The notes below the pieces were generated by a model. That model was not told the DNA's origin, ran no database searches, and worked only from the letters and a program-made list of their open reading frames with translations. A program made the translations under genes and the position numbers. From Phaeobacter sp. 11ANDIMAR09 (GTDB lineage: Bacteria > Pseudomonadota > Alphaproteobacteria > Rhodobacterales > Rhodobacteraceae), in NCBI RefSeq assembly GCF_001294455.1, contig NZ_LIKT01000016.1, positions 1 through 64,000 of the forward strand: a stretch of DNA of 64,000 bases. The letters are read 5' to 3'. Shown in pieces: positions 18,188-26,680 of this stretch (the first letter of the stretch is position 1; each line of letters begins with the position of its first letter).

Positions 18188-19450
18188 TCAGGTTTCAAAG
18201 GCCTCCGGTTCCAGCTCCTGCCAAAAGGCAATAATCGCGCTGGCATTCAGGGCGGACCGCCAGCCATGGGCGCGAAAGTTTTCGCGTTCCAGATCATCGT
18301 CCAACCCCGCCATGAACAACTGCTTGTCGGCATCCCGCTGAGTGGGGTTTCGCCGCGAAACCAACTCCTCGACCAAATCAAGCCGACGCGCGCGCCCTGC
18401 CCGTTCCGCCTGACGCGCCGCATAATCGGCTTCTTCTTTGGCACGGTCCAGATCTCGCAATCGGGCGGCCTCTCGTGCTTCGGGGCTCGGTTCAGGTTTC
18501 GCCACAGGCTTCTGCGGTTGATAGTCATCGCGCAGCGCCGCGGAAAGATAGCCCACGGAGCTCTTGACCTGCGCCTGTTCGCCCATCAGCGAAAGCTTCT
18601 GCTTTACATAGTCCTCGCCGTGTTCGGTGATCCATTGCCGCGCCAAACGGTCAGAGACCCCCTGCCCGCGCAGCGCCTTATAGGTGGCCAGGTTGCGCAT
18701 CCCGTCGCTGTCATCAATCTGGAACATTGCCATCTGGGGGTTGGATTTGATCAGAAAGCGGATGTCGCTCACGGATCGCCCCTTCTTCTGAAACTCCGGC
18801 GTGATGATGATATCCGAACTCTTATTCACCTCGCCCACCGCCGGTTTAATGATTTTGGCATTCAGGTGTTTGAAGCTCTCGTAATAGCTGGACCCATCTA
18901 CACCCATCAGTTTGCGAAAGGTCTCTAGGCTCCACCAACCTGTCGAGCGGGTGCGCACAAAACGATAGCAATTTTCATAGAGCGCCAGTCCGTGGCCAGA
19001 GCTGAAATTGCGCTGAATATGCACATTGATCAGCGCATAGATTTTGGGGTCATGCAGTTTCTGGGCCAAAGCCGGGGAATAGGCATATTCGCAAACACCA
19101 TTCTTCAGCTTAGCAAAGGACAGCAGCGAGGAGACTCCCCATTCCTGCCGCCCTTTTTCATCCAGCATGTCCCACTCTGCAACGGTTTCGGCCAGCGCTC
19201 GCAGACTGGCACGTAGGGTGTCAAAATCGTTGGAGTTGTACCCAACGATCGTCGCCAGGGTGCGCGCATCAATCGTGTGGCTCTGCGCCGTGGTCAGGGT
19301 GTCATAGGCATTGAGCAAAAGCACATTGGACAGCTTGCGCTGCAACAGGCTGAGCTTGCCGCTGATATGAATCGCGGCCACGTTCTTTTTTACGGTTTCG
19401 CGGCGCAATGCGCCGGATAGGGAATCCATGTCGATCTGGGAATCGCTCAT
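18188..19450 (-). CDS. rep: Rep_3 (RepB-type) plasmid replication initiator
   Basis: Replication initiator of 420 residues with the paired winged-helix layout of the Rep_3 superfamily, whose members bind iterons as monomers and self-repress as dimers. Diagnostic segments are KLSLLQRKLSNVLLLNAYD (first winged helix) and LALYENCYRFVRTRSTGWWSLETFRKLMGV, followed by FKHLNAKIIKPAVGEVNKSSDIIITPEFQKKGRSVSDIRFLI (second winged helix). The C-terminal third is charged and helical (EAREAARLRDLDRAKEEADYAARQAERAGRARRLD). The start is ATG 19450 (MSDSQIDMDSL); earlier in-frame codons lie in the iteron side. A parS-like palindrome sits inside its 3' end. It is transcribed away from the iterons and parAB, and it marks this DNA as an extrachromosomal or integrated plasmid replicon. 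Confidence 0.9.
   Translation of the reverse strand: MSDSQIDMDSLSGALRRETVKKNVAAIHISGKLSLLQRKLSNVLLLNAYDTLTTAQSHTIDARTLATIVGYNSNDFDTLRASLRALAETVAEWDMLDEKGRQEWGVSSLLSFAKLKNGVCEYAYSPALAQKLHDPKIYALINVHIQRNFSSGHGLALYENCYRFVRTRSTGWWSLETFRKLMGVDGSSYYESFKHLNAKIIKPAVGEVNKSSDIIITPEFQKKGRSVSDIRFLIKSNPQMAMFQIDDSDGMRNLATYKALRGQGVSDRLARQWITEHGEDYVKQKLSLMGEQAQVKSSVGYLSAALRDDYQPQKPVAKPEPSPEAREAARLRDLDRAKEEADYAARQAERAGRARRLDLVEELVSRRNPTQRDADKQLFMAGLDDDLERENFRAHGWRSALNASAIIAFWQELEPEAFET
18346..18362. other. parS: parS-like 17-base palindrome inside rep
   Basis: GGTTTCGC-C-GCGAAACC is a perfect dyad around one central base. It is the exact reverse complement of the copy at 19917-19933 and differs at one position from the copy within parB. 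A palindrome repeated three times around rep-parA-parB is the expected ParB-binding centromere. Binding is inferred from sequence and position. Confidence 0.65.
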
Positions 19451-19487
19451 CTCAAATACCTGCTCGATTTTTGCGACATCATGCCAT

Positions 19488-19850
19488 ATAAGGTACCCAT
19501 GTTTCAATCACGCACAGGTTCCCAAAACGTCACCTCAAAGGTACCCAATTACAGGAGAGGTCACAGCCGTCTAGAATCATCACGCCCATCGCCAACGAGG
19601 CTCAGTCGCAAAAACACCCCACACATGGGCACCACCCCAGAGCTCGCGCAGAGTCATTTTAGGGCCTAACACCCCGCTGAAGTGCCTAATATCGCCCCGA
19701 ACACCGTCCCGAGAATCGGCACCTCAAAACCCGAAGCCAGCGACCCATAAACCTGTTGATGGGTACCTTAGATCCCGTAAAATGGTACCCTGTAGCCTGT
19801 TTTCAGGCACCCAAAACAGACTACAGCATTGAAAAACAATGTTTTTTAAG
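19488..19850. other. oriV: Replication origin with iterons
   Basis: A motif close to AAGGTACCCA recurs at 19490-19500, 19516-19527 (AGGTTCCCAAAA), 19538-19548, 19760-19770 (inverted), 19781-19791 and 19805-19816 (AGGCACCCAAAA). Spacing of like-oriented neighbours is 25, 23 and 22 bases, about two helical turns, as usual for Rep_3 initiators. Immediately right lies an A+T-rich, A-tract-laden segment (about 19830-19915) with AAAAACA-ATG-TTTTTT, suitable as unwinding element. The copies nearest rep could also be the autoregulatory operator. Confidence 0.75.
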
Positions 19851-19916
19851 GACCAAAGATTCTAAAAATCCAAAAAAAACTAAACGTTTGTTGTGCAGAT
19901 TTTTCTGTTTTTTGGT

Positions 19917-19933
19917 GGTTTCGCGGCGAAACC
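19917..19933. other. parS: parS-like palindrome upstream of parA
   Basis: GGTTTCGC-G-GCGAAACC, a perfect 8+1+8 dyad, lies 115 bases before parA at the edge of the A+T-rich origin segment. It is the second of three copies. Besides partition, ParB bound here could influence the parAB promoter. Confidence 0.7.
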
Positions 19934-20047
19934 TGTGAATTTGCCACGGTTGAGGCAAAAAAAGCAGACAATGCTGGATTGATCCAAGGATGTCCGTTAA
20001 TTTTCCCAACATACGCCAAAAAGGCGAACATGTTACGAGGCAACAAT

Positions 20048-21433
20048 ATGAGCAAACCCCCCTCACCTTCCCTGCCGCCCTATCTCAATCTTGACCCTGA
20101 GACAGCCGCAAAGAAGCTGCCAGATGCAATCGGCACCGCCCGATTTGCCAAGGCCGCTGCCTTTTGCAGCAAGGGACGTGAAGACCTGGCACGGCGGGGC
20201 TACGCCCCGGATGGCCAGAAACGGCTGCGTAAATTCTCGACCTGGGAGATCACGAAATATCTGATCCCGGTGGCCCCCGCCCATCTGCGTCGGGTGCTCA
20301 AGGCCAATCCTGATCTCCCCCAGGGTGAAGGCGAAGGCGGCTCGAAATGGTTTACCCTCGAAGAGGTTCTGGCGCTGCGCCAACATTTTGCCAGCGAAGG
20401 TGTCAGCACCAAAGAGTACCTGCCTTACAGGCCCGAGGGCCTGCCCGCCAAGGTCGTCTCGGTGGCAAATTTTAAGGGTGGCGTAGGGAAAACTTCGACG
20501 GCTGCGCACCTGGCCATGTCGGCGGCGTTGGATGGGTATAAGGTCCTAGTCATTGATCTCGATAGCCAGGGGTCCATGACCTCAATCATGGGCGGCAAGG
20601 TTGCTGATGAATGGCAGACCGTCTTTCCGCTCATGGCCAAGGATTATGCCAAAGCGGTTCAGGCGGAAAACGAAGTCCGCGCAGCAGCGAGCCAGCCGGA
20701 GATCCCGCTGGACGAAACCCTGCAAGAGGCCCTGAAGACCACACCTCAGGATGTCATCCAGAAAACCCACTGGCCCAATATTGATCTTATCGGCGCGCAA
20801 CTCAATCTCTACTGGGCCGAATTTCAGATCCCGGTCTGGCGCATGGGGCTGCGGAGCTGGCCGCTGTGGGATGGTCTGACCAACTTCTTAGAGGATGAAA
20901 AGATCCTGGATGACTACGATGTCATCTTTCTCGATACGCCTCCGGCGCTTGGCTATCTGACCATCAACGCCTTGGCGGCGGCGGATATCCTGCTGGTTCC
21001 CCTCGGGGCCTCCTACCTCGAGTTTGACTCTACCGGTCGCTTCTTTGACATGCTCTACACCACCTTTGCCTCCATCGAGGATGGTGAAAACACTGCACAG
21101 CGTGCGGCGGGGTTACCGGAAATCAAGTTTGAATGGGATGTTGTACGGGCCATCGTTACGCGTTTTGATGCCAGCCAACAGACCGATATGGCCAATGTGA
21201 TCCAGGCCTATTTTGGTGATTTCATGAATGCCTACCGGCAGGATTATACCGCGCTTGTGGGCCAGGCCGGTGAGCAGGTGAACGGCATCTACGAAGCGGA
21301 TTACCGTGACTTTAACCGCGATACCTATGTGCGTGGGCGGGAAACATTTGATCGCACCTATGCGGAATTCAAGGAACTACTGATCGGGTGCTGGTGGCGC
21401 GATGCCAATATGGGAGATGAGCACAATGGCTAA
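20048..21433 (+). CDS. parA: ParA-type plasmid partition ATPase
   Basis: Partition ATPase of 461 residues. The N-terminal 130 residues include a probable helix-turn-helix region (FAKAAAFCSKGREDLARRGYAPDGQKRLRKFSTWEI), as in long ParA/RepA-type proteins that repress their own operon. The deviant Walker A motif FKGGVGKTSTAAHLA is near residue 145, followed by LVIDLDSQGSMTS and IFLDTPPALGYLTINAL. ParA dimers on the nucleoid move ParB-parS complexes. I start at ATG 20048 (MSKPPSPSLPP) instead of upstream frame extensions in the origin. The stop overlaps the parB start by eight bases, indicating an operon. Confidence 0.92.
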   Translation: MSKPPSPSLPPYLNLDPETAAKKLPDAIGTARFAKAAAFCSKGREDLARRGYAPDGQKRLRKFSTWEITKYLIPVAPAHLRRVLKANPDLPQGEGEGGSKWFTLEEVLALRQHFASEGVSTKEYLPYRPEGLPAKVVSVANFKGGVGKTSTAAHLAMSAALDGYKVLVIDLDSQGSMTSIMGGKVADEWQTVFPLMAKDYAKAVQAENEVRAAASQPEIPLDETLQEALKTTPQDVIQKTHWPNIDLIGAQLNLYWAEFQIPVWRMGLRSWPLWDGLTNFLEDEKILDDYDVIFLDTPPALGYLTINALAAADILLVPLGASYLEFDSTGRFFDMLYTTFASIEDGENTAQRAAGLPEIKFEWDVVRAIVTRFDASQQTDMANVIQAYFGDFMNAYRQDYTALVGQAGEQVNGIYEADYRDFNRDTYVRGRETFDRTYAEFKELLIGCWWRDANMGDEHNG

Positions 21434-22493
21434 ACGCAGAAGATTGATCGCCCCGGATGCCAGCGAGTTGCAAGAGTTGGAGGAAGGTTTCGCGACGAAA
21501 CCCTCGGCCAATCCGTTTGAGACCAAATCAACCGTGCCGCCCATCGCCCAGGTCGCGGCCGAAGCCGCCAGCCTCAATAGTATGGCCGGGGTTACGGATC
21601 GTGTGGCGCTGGCCCGGGATCAGGGCGATGCGGCGCGCTGGCGTGAGGCCGAGCAGGAGGGGCTGGTCGTTCAGATGCTGGCGCTTGCGGATATTGATCA
21701 GGATTTCATCCGCCGCGATCGTCTGATTGAGGACGCCGAGGCCATGGCCGAGCTGCAGGCCTCGATCAAGGAAAACGGGTTGCGTGCCCCCATCGAGGTC
21801 GCCAAGACTGAGGCTGGATACGGGCTTATCTCTGGCTTTCGCCGGCTGCAGGCCTATCGCGCCCTGGCGGCCGACAGCGAGCGCTTTGTCCAGATCCCGG
21901 CCTTTGTCCGTGACGCGGATGCGGGGCAGGCGGCCTATGTGTCGATGGTCGAGGAAAACGAGGTTCGCGCCAACCTCAGCCATTACGAGCGTGGACGCAT
22001 TGCAGTATTGGCCGCGGATCAGTCGGTCTTTTCCTCGGTCGAAGCTGCCGTGGACGCGCTGTTTGGAACGGCGTCCAAGGCCAAGCGTTCCAAGGTGCGC
22101 AGCTTTGCCAAGGTGCACGAAGCCCTGGGCGATCTGCTGCAATTTCCAACTGGGTTGACTGAAAAAGCGGGGCTCGCCCTGGCGACAGCATTGCGGGAAG
22201 GGAGCCAAGGCCAGCTGCGCGCTGCCCTGGCAGAGGCAAGGGCACAGGATGCCAAATCCGAATGGGTTCTGCTGCAAAAAGCCATGAAAAGCGCAAGCGT
22301 TGCGCCTCGTGACAAATCCCGCGGCGGGCGCCCGCAGGAGATCACCCAGATTCCCAGCCGCGACCTGCCCAAAGGTGGCGCGCTAAGCGCTGAGGTTTCA
22401 GTGGATGGGCTGCGGATCGAACTGAAGGGCAGGGTGATCAATGCCGATACCGCCGAGCAGATCCTCAATATGATCGCACATCGGATTGGCTGA
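21426..22493 (+). CDS. parB: ParB-type centromere-binding partition protein
   Basis: ParB of 355 residues. The ParB/Srx CTPase-type N-terminal domain shows IRRDRLIEDAEAMAELQASIKENGLRAPIEVAKTE, LISGFRRLQAYRAL and VSMVEENEVRANLSHYERGRIA, the GxRR-like and ENxxR-like boxes. A central helix-turn-helix region follows (ASKAKRSKVRSFAKVHEALGDLLQFP). The start ATG 21426 lies within the end of parA, preceded by GGGAGATGAG. A parS-like palindrome at 21486-21502 is embedded in its own N-terminal coding region, suggesting local autoregulation or a centromere inside the gene. It is convergent with the epimerase gene, 34 bases away. Confidence 0.92.
   Translation: MAKRRRLIAPDASELQELEEGFATKPSANPFETKSTVPPIAQVAAEAASLNSMAGVTDRVALARDQGDAARWREAEQEGLVVQMLALADIDQDFIRRDRLIEDAEAMAELQASIKENGLRAPIEVAKTEAGYGLISGFRRLQAYRALAADSERFVQIPAFVRDADAGQAAYVSMVEENEVRANLSHYERGRIAVLAADQSVFSSVEAAVDALFGTASKAKRSKVRSFAKVHEALGDLLQFPTGLTEKAGLALATALREGSQGQLRAALAEARAQDAKSEWVLLQKAMKSASVAPRDKSRGGRPQEITQIPSRDLPKGGALSAEVSVDGLRIELKGRVINADTAEQILNMIAHRIG
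21486..21502. other. parS: parS-like palindrome inside parB
   Basis: GGTTTCG-CGA-CGAAACC matches the copies at 18346 and 19917 except for one base near the centre. It encodes Gly-Phe-Ala-Thr-Lys-Pro of ParB. Conservation of the motif in a coding region of a partition gene favours a functional site over chance. Confidence 0.6.
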
Positions 22494-22527
22494 AACGGTC
22501 TTTGGACGCAACAATCGGCTGGGGCTG

Positions 22528-23541
22528 CTATTTCTGATAGTAGTCTCGGAACCAGCGCACAAAGCGGTCAATACCCTCACGAAAATCCGTTTGCGGCTGA
22601 TAGCCCGTCAGGGATTTCAATAGGGTCGCATCGGCCCAGGTCGCAGGCACATCGCCGATCTGCATCTCCATGTAGTTGCGGATGGCTTTTTTGCCGAGGC
22701 TGGTCTCGATTGCATCGATGAAATCCAGCAGCCGTACCTTTTCCGAATTGCCGATATTGACCACCCGATAAGCCGCCACCGGAGACAGGCTATCTCCCTC
22801 TTCAATCTCGTCCTTGCTGGCAGGGCGCTGGGGCACCACGTCGATCAACAGGCGGATACCCCGCACCAGATCATCGACATAGGTGAAATCTCGGTACATC
22901 TCACCGTGGTTGTAGATGTCGATGGGGCGGTCTTCTAGGATGGCATCGGCAAATTTATAGAACGCCAAATCAGGCCGCCCCCAGGGCCCATAGACGGTAA
23001 AAAACCGGAACATGGTGGTCGGTAGATCCCAGAGATGCGCATAGGAATGGCCCATGCTTTCGTTTGCTTTTTTGCTGGCGGCATAGATGGTGAGCGGCGC
23101 ATCGGTGCGGTCCAGCTCGGTAAAGGGCATCACATCGTTGCCGCCATAGACCGAAGAGGAGGAGGCCATCAGCAGATGTTCGACCTTCAGGCGTTTGGCA
23201 GCCTCCATCACATTGAAGGTGCCCATGACATTGGTTTCTAGATACGACCTCGGGTTTTCAAGGCTATAGCGCACGCCTGCCTGACCAGCGAGGTGAATGA
23301 TCACCTGCGGAGCAAAACCATCCGCCATAGTGTCAAATCCTGCGGCATCCTCCAGCATCGCCTCGGTGGCGGTGAAATTGGGGTGCTGCAGCAGCATGGC
23401 ATGGCGACGTCGTTTCAGTGCAACATCATAGTATTCGGTCATGCCGTCAAAGCCATGCACACGAAAACCCTCGTCCAACAGGAGCTTGGCGAGGTGATAG
23501 CCGATGAAGCCGGCGGTGCCGGTAACCAGAACGCGTTTCAT
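22528..23541 (-). CDS. UDP-glucuronate 4-epimerase-like NAD-dependent epimerase
   Basis: Short-chain dehydrogenase-type sugar epimerase of 337 residues, resembling LpsL/WbnF-type enzymes that interconvert UDP-glucuronate and UDP-galacturonate. It has LVTGTAGFIGYHLAKLLLDEGF (NAD site), HLAGQAGVRYSLENPRSYLETNVMGT, SSSVYGGN and the catalytic YAASKKANE, then FRFFTVYGPWGRPDLAFYKF. The insertion and the GRPDMA-like motif are typical of uronate epimerases. Its substrate could come from the ugd gene at 12362, so the two ends of the polysaccharide set flank the replication genes. It reads towards parB from the other side. Confidence 0.87.
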   Translation of the reverse strand: MKRVLVTGTAGFIGYHLAKLLLDEGFRVHGFDGMTEYYDVALKRRRHAMLLQHPNFTATEAMLEDAAGFDTMADGFAPQVIIHLAGQAGVRYSLENPRSYLETNVMGTFNVMEAAKRLKVEHLLMASSSSVYGGNDVMPFTELDRTDAPLTIYAASKKANESMGHSYAHLWDLPTTMFRFFTVYGPWGRPDLAFYKFADAILEDRPIDIYNHGEMYRDFTYVDDLVRGIRLLIDVVPQRPASKDEIEEGDSLSPVAAYRVVNIGNSEKVRLLDFIDAIETSLGKKAIRNYMEMQIGDVPATWADATLLKSLTGYQPQTDFREGIDRFVRWFRDYYQK

Positions 23542-23688
23542 GTGTTGTCTTCTGTCCTGCCGTCGTGATGCGAAAGGGGGCTTTGTCGCATCATGGCCTC
23601 GCGACCGGGGAGGGGCCGCTTGTTGAAATCTGCGCTGCTATAGCACGGGTTGAAACCCGGTGCGAGGGGGCAGGGGTTCTCGATCACA

Positions 23689-24930
23689 CTAGTTTGAAGC
23701 CAATGATTTCATTGAACTATCTGGGAAACAACTTGGCTCTTTACCCATACGTTCTTGCCAGCGGCCGATGGAACGGCGGGTTTTAAACCCCACCAAGCCA
23801 TCGGCGCCGCCAACATCGTGGCCCAGGGCTTCGAGCCCACGCTGCATGGCGGCCACATCTGAGCGGTAAAGCCTGTCCAGCCTCTGCCAGCGGTTGGTGA
23901 AATCGCCCACGCCATATCGAATACGGTCACCGACATGGCCGACAAACAGCGCATAGAGATCGCTTTTGTTGTAGTCCTTCAGCACATAGAAATTGGGCGT
24001 GACAATAAAGGCGGGTCCATAGCGCCCGGCTGGCATCATTAAATATCCCTCTCCGGTGCGCTCTGCTGCGGGGAAGGGCCGGCCAGAGACGCGGGTAATG
24101 CCCAGAGCCTCCCAATCGGCGATGCTGCGGCCCTGATCCGGGCCTTCCAGGCTGCAAGAGACTGCAGCGGGTACTTTGACCTCAAATCCCCAGTCGCGGC
24201 CTTGTTGCCAACCGTGTTCGGCAAGGAAATGTCCGATAGACATCAGTGTGTCCGCTTCAGATCCCCAGATATCGGCGCGGCCATCGCCATCGCCGTCCGT
24301 CGCATATTTCAGGAAATTGCTGGGCATAAACTGGGGCTGGCCTAGCGCCCCGGCCCAGCTGCTTTTCATGCTGTTGGCCTGCACATGGCCCGCCTGTGCA
24401 ATTTGTAATGCGGCGAGCAGCTCCGTGCTGAAATACTCGGCGCGGGTGCTCATAAAGGCCTTGGTGCCCAGTACTCGAAACACATTATGCGGGATCTTGG
24501 CGCGGCCATGGGCGCTTTCACGGCCCCAGATGGCAATGGCGATCCGTCCCGGCACTCCGGTTTCGGCCTCAACCCTTGCCAGGGTGCTGGCATGGCGCTG
24601 CAACATCTTGCGCCCCATGGCGGTGGCCCCGTCCAGCCCGCCTCGGCTAAAATACTTGGCGGGCACGCCAAATTCCGCCTGGCGTTGCTGGCGCGGCACC
24701 TGTGCTGTGGTGCCGGGGGGGACCAGATCGGGCAGATCCCAATTTAGGGTCACACCGGAAAAGGCCGCCTTAAAGGTCTTGCGTTTGACACCTTCCGCTT
24801 TGGCTGTCGGCCAGATTTCCTGCTGCAACCAGTCCTGAAACTGCCGCTCGATCTTGGCGCGGTCCAGAGCCGAGGCGGGCAGGGGCAGCAGCCAAAGAGC
24901 TGCGAGCAAAACAATAAGTCGAGTGAACAT
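23689..24930 (-). CDS. Lytic murein transglycosylase (MltB-like) with peptidoglycan-binding domain
   Basis: Exported peptidoglycan lytic transglycosylase of 413 residues, which cleaves the MurNAc-GlcNAc bond to leave 1,6-anhydroMurNAc. A signal peptide (MFTRLIVLLAALWLLPLPASA) precedes the SLT_2-type catalytic domain, with IAIWGRESAHGR holding the catalytic glutamate, GALGQPQFMPSNFLKYATDGDGDGRADIW and FYVLKDYNKSDLYALFVGHVGDRI. The C-terminal 60 residues (VAAMQRGLEALGHDVGGADGLVGFKTRRSIGRWQ) form a PG_binding_1 domain. There is no lipobox, so it is probably periplasmic. It lies 80 bases after the histidine kinase gene on the same strand and may share its operon. Confidence 0.9.
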   Translation of the reverse strand: MFTRLIVLLAALWLLPLPASALDRAKIERQFQDWLQQEIWPTAKAEGVKRKTFKAAFSGVTLNWDLPDLVPPGTTAQVPRQQRQAEFGVPAKYFSRGGLDGATAMGRKMLQRHASTLARVEAETGVPGRIAIAIWGRESAHGRAKIPHNVFRVLGTKAFMSTRAEYFSTELLAALQIAQAGHVQANSMKSSWAGALGQPQFMPSNFLKYATDGDGDGRADIWGSEADTLMSIGHFLAEHGWQQGRDWGFEVKVPAAVSCSLEGPDQGRSIADWEALGITRVSGRPFPAAERTGEGYLMMPAGRYGPAFIVTPNFYVLKDYNKSDLYALFVGHVGDRIRYGVGDFTNRWQRLDRLYRSDVAAMQRGLEALGHDVGGADGLVGFKTRRSIGRWQERMGKEPSCFPDSSMKSLASN

Positions 24931-25010
24931 AAAGCAGGCTCCGGCGGGCAAAGGGGTGCTTGCCAGCCTAGCGGGGTTTGGCAGAAATGCCAGCCGGGTA
25001 TCGGCGGGAT

Positions 25011-26006
25011 TCAGCGCGAAAAGGTTCCCGGAAAACGGATGACAAAGCAGGCCCCGCTCTCGCTGGGCTGCAGCGCGATCTCGCCGCCATGAACGCTGAG
25101 CATATTTCGCAGGATGGTCAGCCCCATACCCGTGCCCCCCTGGCTGCGCTTGGTGGTGAAAAACGGATCAAAGATCTGTGCCGCATTGCCGGGCGAGATA
25201 CCCTGCCCATCGTCCGTAATGTTCAACGCCAGATCTGCGCCTTGCAGCTCGGCGTCGATCACAACCCGTTGCGCGCCCTGTTCGCGGGCGTTGTTCAACA
25301 GGTGCGTCAGGATCACCCGCAACCCGCTTTCCCCGATAGGCAGCGACAGTTCGATGCCTAAGAAGGAGAGGTCAAGATCGGCAAATCCCTCCCCAAGCCA
25401 GGTGCGCAGGGGGGCGAGCGTGCTGCTGCCGTGATGGGCCATCTCGCGGGCGCGTGCGACCTCGCGTAGGGCTGTGAGCTGCTCTTCGATCTGGTGTGCG
25501 GCACCCTCAATTTGGGCGAGCAGTTTTTGATCTTCAAGGGGCAGGGCGCCGCCGTCCTCGATCAATTCAGCCGCGGCGCGAATGGCGGAGACTGGGGTTT
25601 TGATCTCGTGGCTGACGTGATCGGTGAAACTGCGAATGGTCATTTCCCGGTTGCGCAGGTGTTCGGCCATATCAACGACGTTCTGCGCCATCATGTGCAA
25701 TTCAGCTGTTCCGGATTGTTCAGGTGGGTCAACGGCTTGGCGGGGTTGGCTGCGGGTCTGAGCGGCATAGGCATTGAGTGCGCGAATGGGTGAAAGCAGC
25801 AGCCGAACCAGCAGCCAACCGAGAAATGACGTTGCCAGTAGGATCATTGCCGCCAGCAGGAAGGCGGCATTGCGAAAGCCAATTTCCGGGCCCAGATAGC
25901 GCAGGGCAACCAAGCCAATCAGGGAGAGCACCAGTGTGCCGGCCAGCCCACCCGCCAGAACCAGCGCCAGCGAGGGGCGCCATTTTTGAACCAGTTGCGC
26001 CCGCAT
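25011..26006 (-). CDS. Sensor histidine kinase with minimal periplasmic loop
   Basis: Membrane histidine kinase of 331 residues. Two transmembrane helices (about 12-37 and 47-70) enclose only about nine periplasmic residues, so there is no extracytoplasmic sensor domain. A HAMP-like linker follows, then the HisKA box SFTDHVSHEIKTPVSAIRA with phospho-acceptor His133, and HATPase motifs LTHLLNNAREQGAQ, NITDDGQGISP, FDPFFTTK and GGTGMGLTILRNML. Such a kinase probably senses within the membrane or through a partner; the multispanning protein encoded two genes upstream is the obvious candidate. Its ATG overlaps the response-regulator stop (TAATG). It resembles the CreC group only loosely. Confidence 0.9.
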   Translation of the reverse strand: MRAQLVQKWRPSLALVLAGGLAGTLVLSLIGLVALRYLGPEIGFRNAAFLLAAMILLATSFLGWLLVRLLLSPIRALNAYAAQTRSQPRQAVDPPEQSGTAELHMMAQNVVDMAEHLRNREMTIRSFTDHVSHEIKTPVSAIRAAAELIEDGGALPLEDQKLLAQIEGAAHQIEEQLTALREVARAREMAHHGSSTLAPLRTWLGEGFADLDLSFLGIELSLPIGESGLRVILTHLLNNAREQGAQRVVIDAELQGADLALNITDDGQGISPGNAAQIFDPFFTTKRSQGGTGMGLTILRNMLSVHGGEIALQPSESGACFVIRFPGTFSR

Positions 26007-26680
26007 TAGCTAAATGCCCTCAGGCGAATGCCAACGGCATGCACCGTTTCGATCAGGTCATTGCCCCCGGCTTGCTCCAGTTTGGCGCGCAGATTGCGCA
26101 GATGGCTGTCCAGGGTTCGATCTGAGACCTGACTGCCCGCCCCCCAGATCTGGGTGATTAGCTCGGCGCGGCTGCGAATGCGGGCAGGGTCTTGCAGCAG
26201 CAGGATAAGGATTCCCTGCTCGCGAGCAGTCAGCGCGATTTCCTGCCCGTTGATCTGGCAACGGTGTGCCAGGGTATCCAGGCTCAGGCTGCCATGGAGC
26301 AGCGTTGTTGGTGCCTGGGCCTTTTGGCTGCGTTTCACGATGGTGCGGATGCGGGCCACCAGCTCGCGCGGGCTAAAGGGTTTGGTGACATAGTCATCGG
26401 CGCCCAGTTCAAGTCCCAGAATACAGTCGACCTCATCGTCACGGGCAGTGAGGAATAGGATCGGCACCTCTGAACGCTGACGGATGCGGCGGCAGACCTC
26501 AAACCCGTCCAGTTCCGGCAGACCAATATCCAGCACGATGAAATCCGGGTCTTCGCGGCTGGCGTGCAGCAACGCCTCTTGGCCATCGGCGGCCGTCACC
26601 ACCTGCCAGCCTGCGCGTTCCAGTGCGATGCGGACGAGGTCGCGCAGGCGGGGATCATCATCGACCAGTAGGATTTTCAT
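26006..26680 (-). CDS. OmpR-family response regulator
   Basis: Response regulator of 224 residues. The receiver domain has the acidic pocket VDDDPRLRDLV, phospho-acceptor Asp51 (IVLDIGLPELDGFEV), FLTARDDEVD and DDYVTKPFSPRELVARI. The C-terminal winged helix ends with RAELITQIWG, VSDRTLDSHLRNLRAKLEQAG and TVHAVGIRL. I start at ATG 26680 (MKILLVDDDP), inside the last 23 bases of the preceding membrane-protein gene, implying translational coupling; the kinase start overlaps its stop. Possible targets are its own cluster and the two neighbouring lytic transglycosylases. Confidence 0.92.
   Translation of the reverse strand: MKILLVDDDPRLRDLVRIALERAGWQVVTAADGQEALLHASREDPDFIVLDIGLPELDGFEVCRRIRQRSEVPILFLTARDDEVDCILGLELGADDYVTKPFSPRELVARIRTIVKRSQKAQAPTTLLHGSLSLDTLAHRCQINGQEIALTAREQGILILLLQDPARIRSRAELITQIWGAGSQVSDRTLDSHLRNLRAKLEQAGGNDLIETVHAVGIRLRAFS

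Larger units (their letters stand above)
19451..20047. other. rep-parA intergenic control and origin region
   Basis: This 597-base gap between the divergent rep and parA genes contains no protein gene. It holds the iterons (both ends of 19490-19816), a less conserved middle of about 210 bases (19550-19760), the A+T-rich segment and one parS-like palindrome at 19917-19933. Promoters for rep and parA must also lie here, but I cannot place them precisely. Confidence 0.7.

Noticed and set aside
19831-19847. Terminator hairpin AAAAACA-ATG-TTTTTT
   Set aside because: It is A/T only, has no gene upstream to terminate, and lies next to iterons, so it fits the origin unwinding region better.
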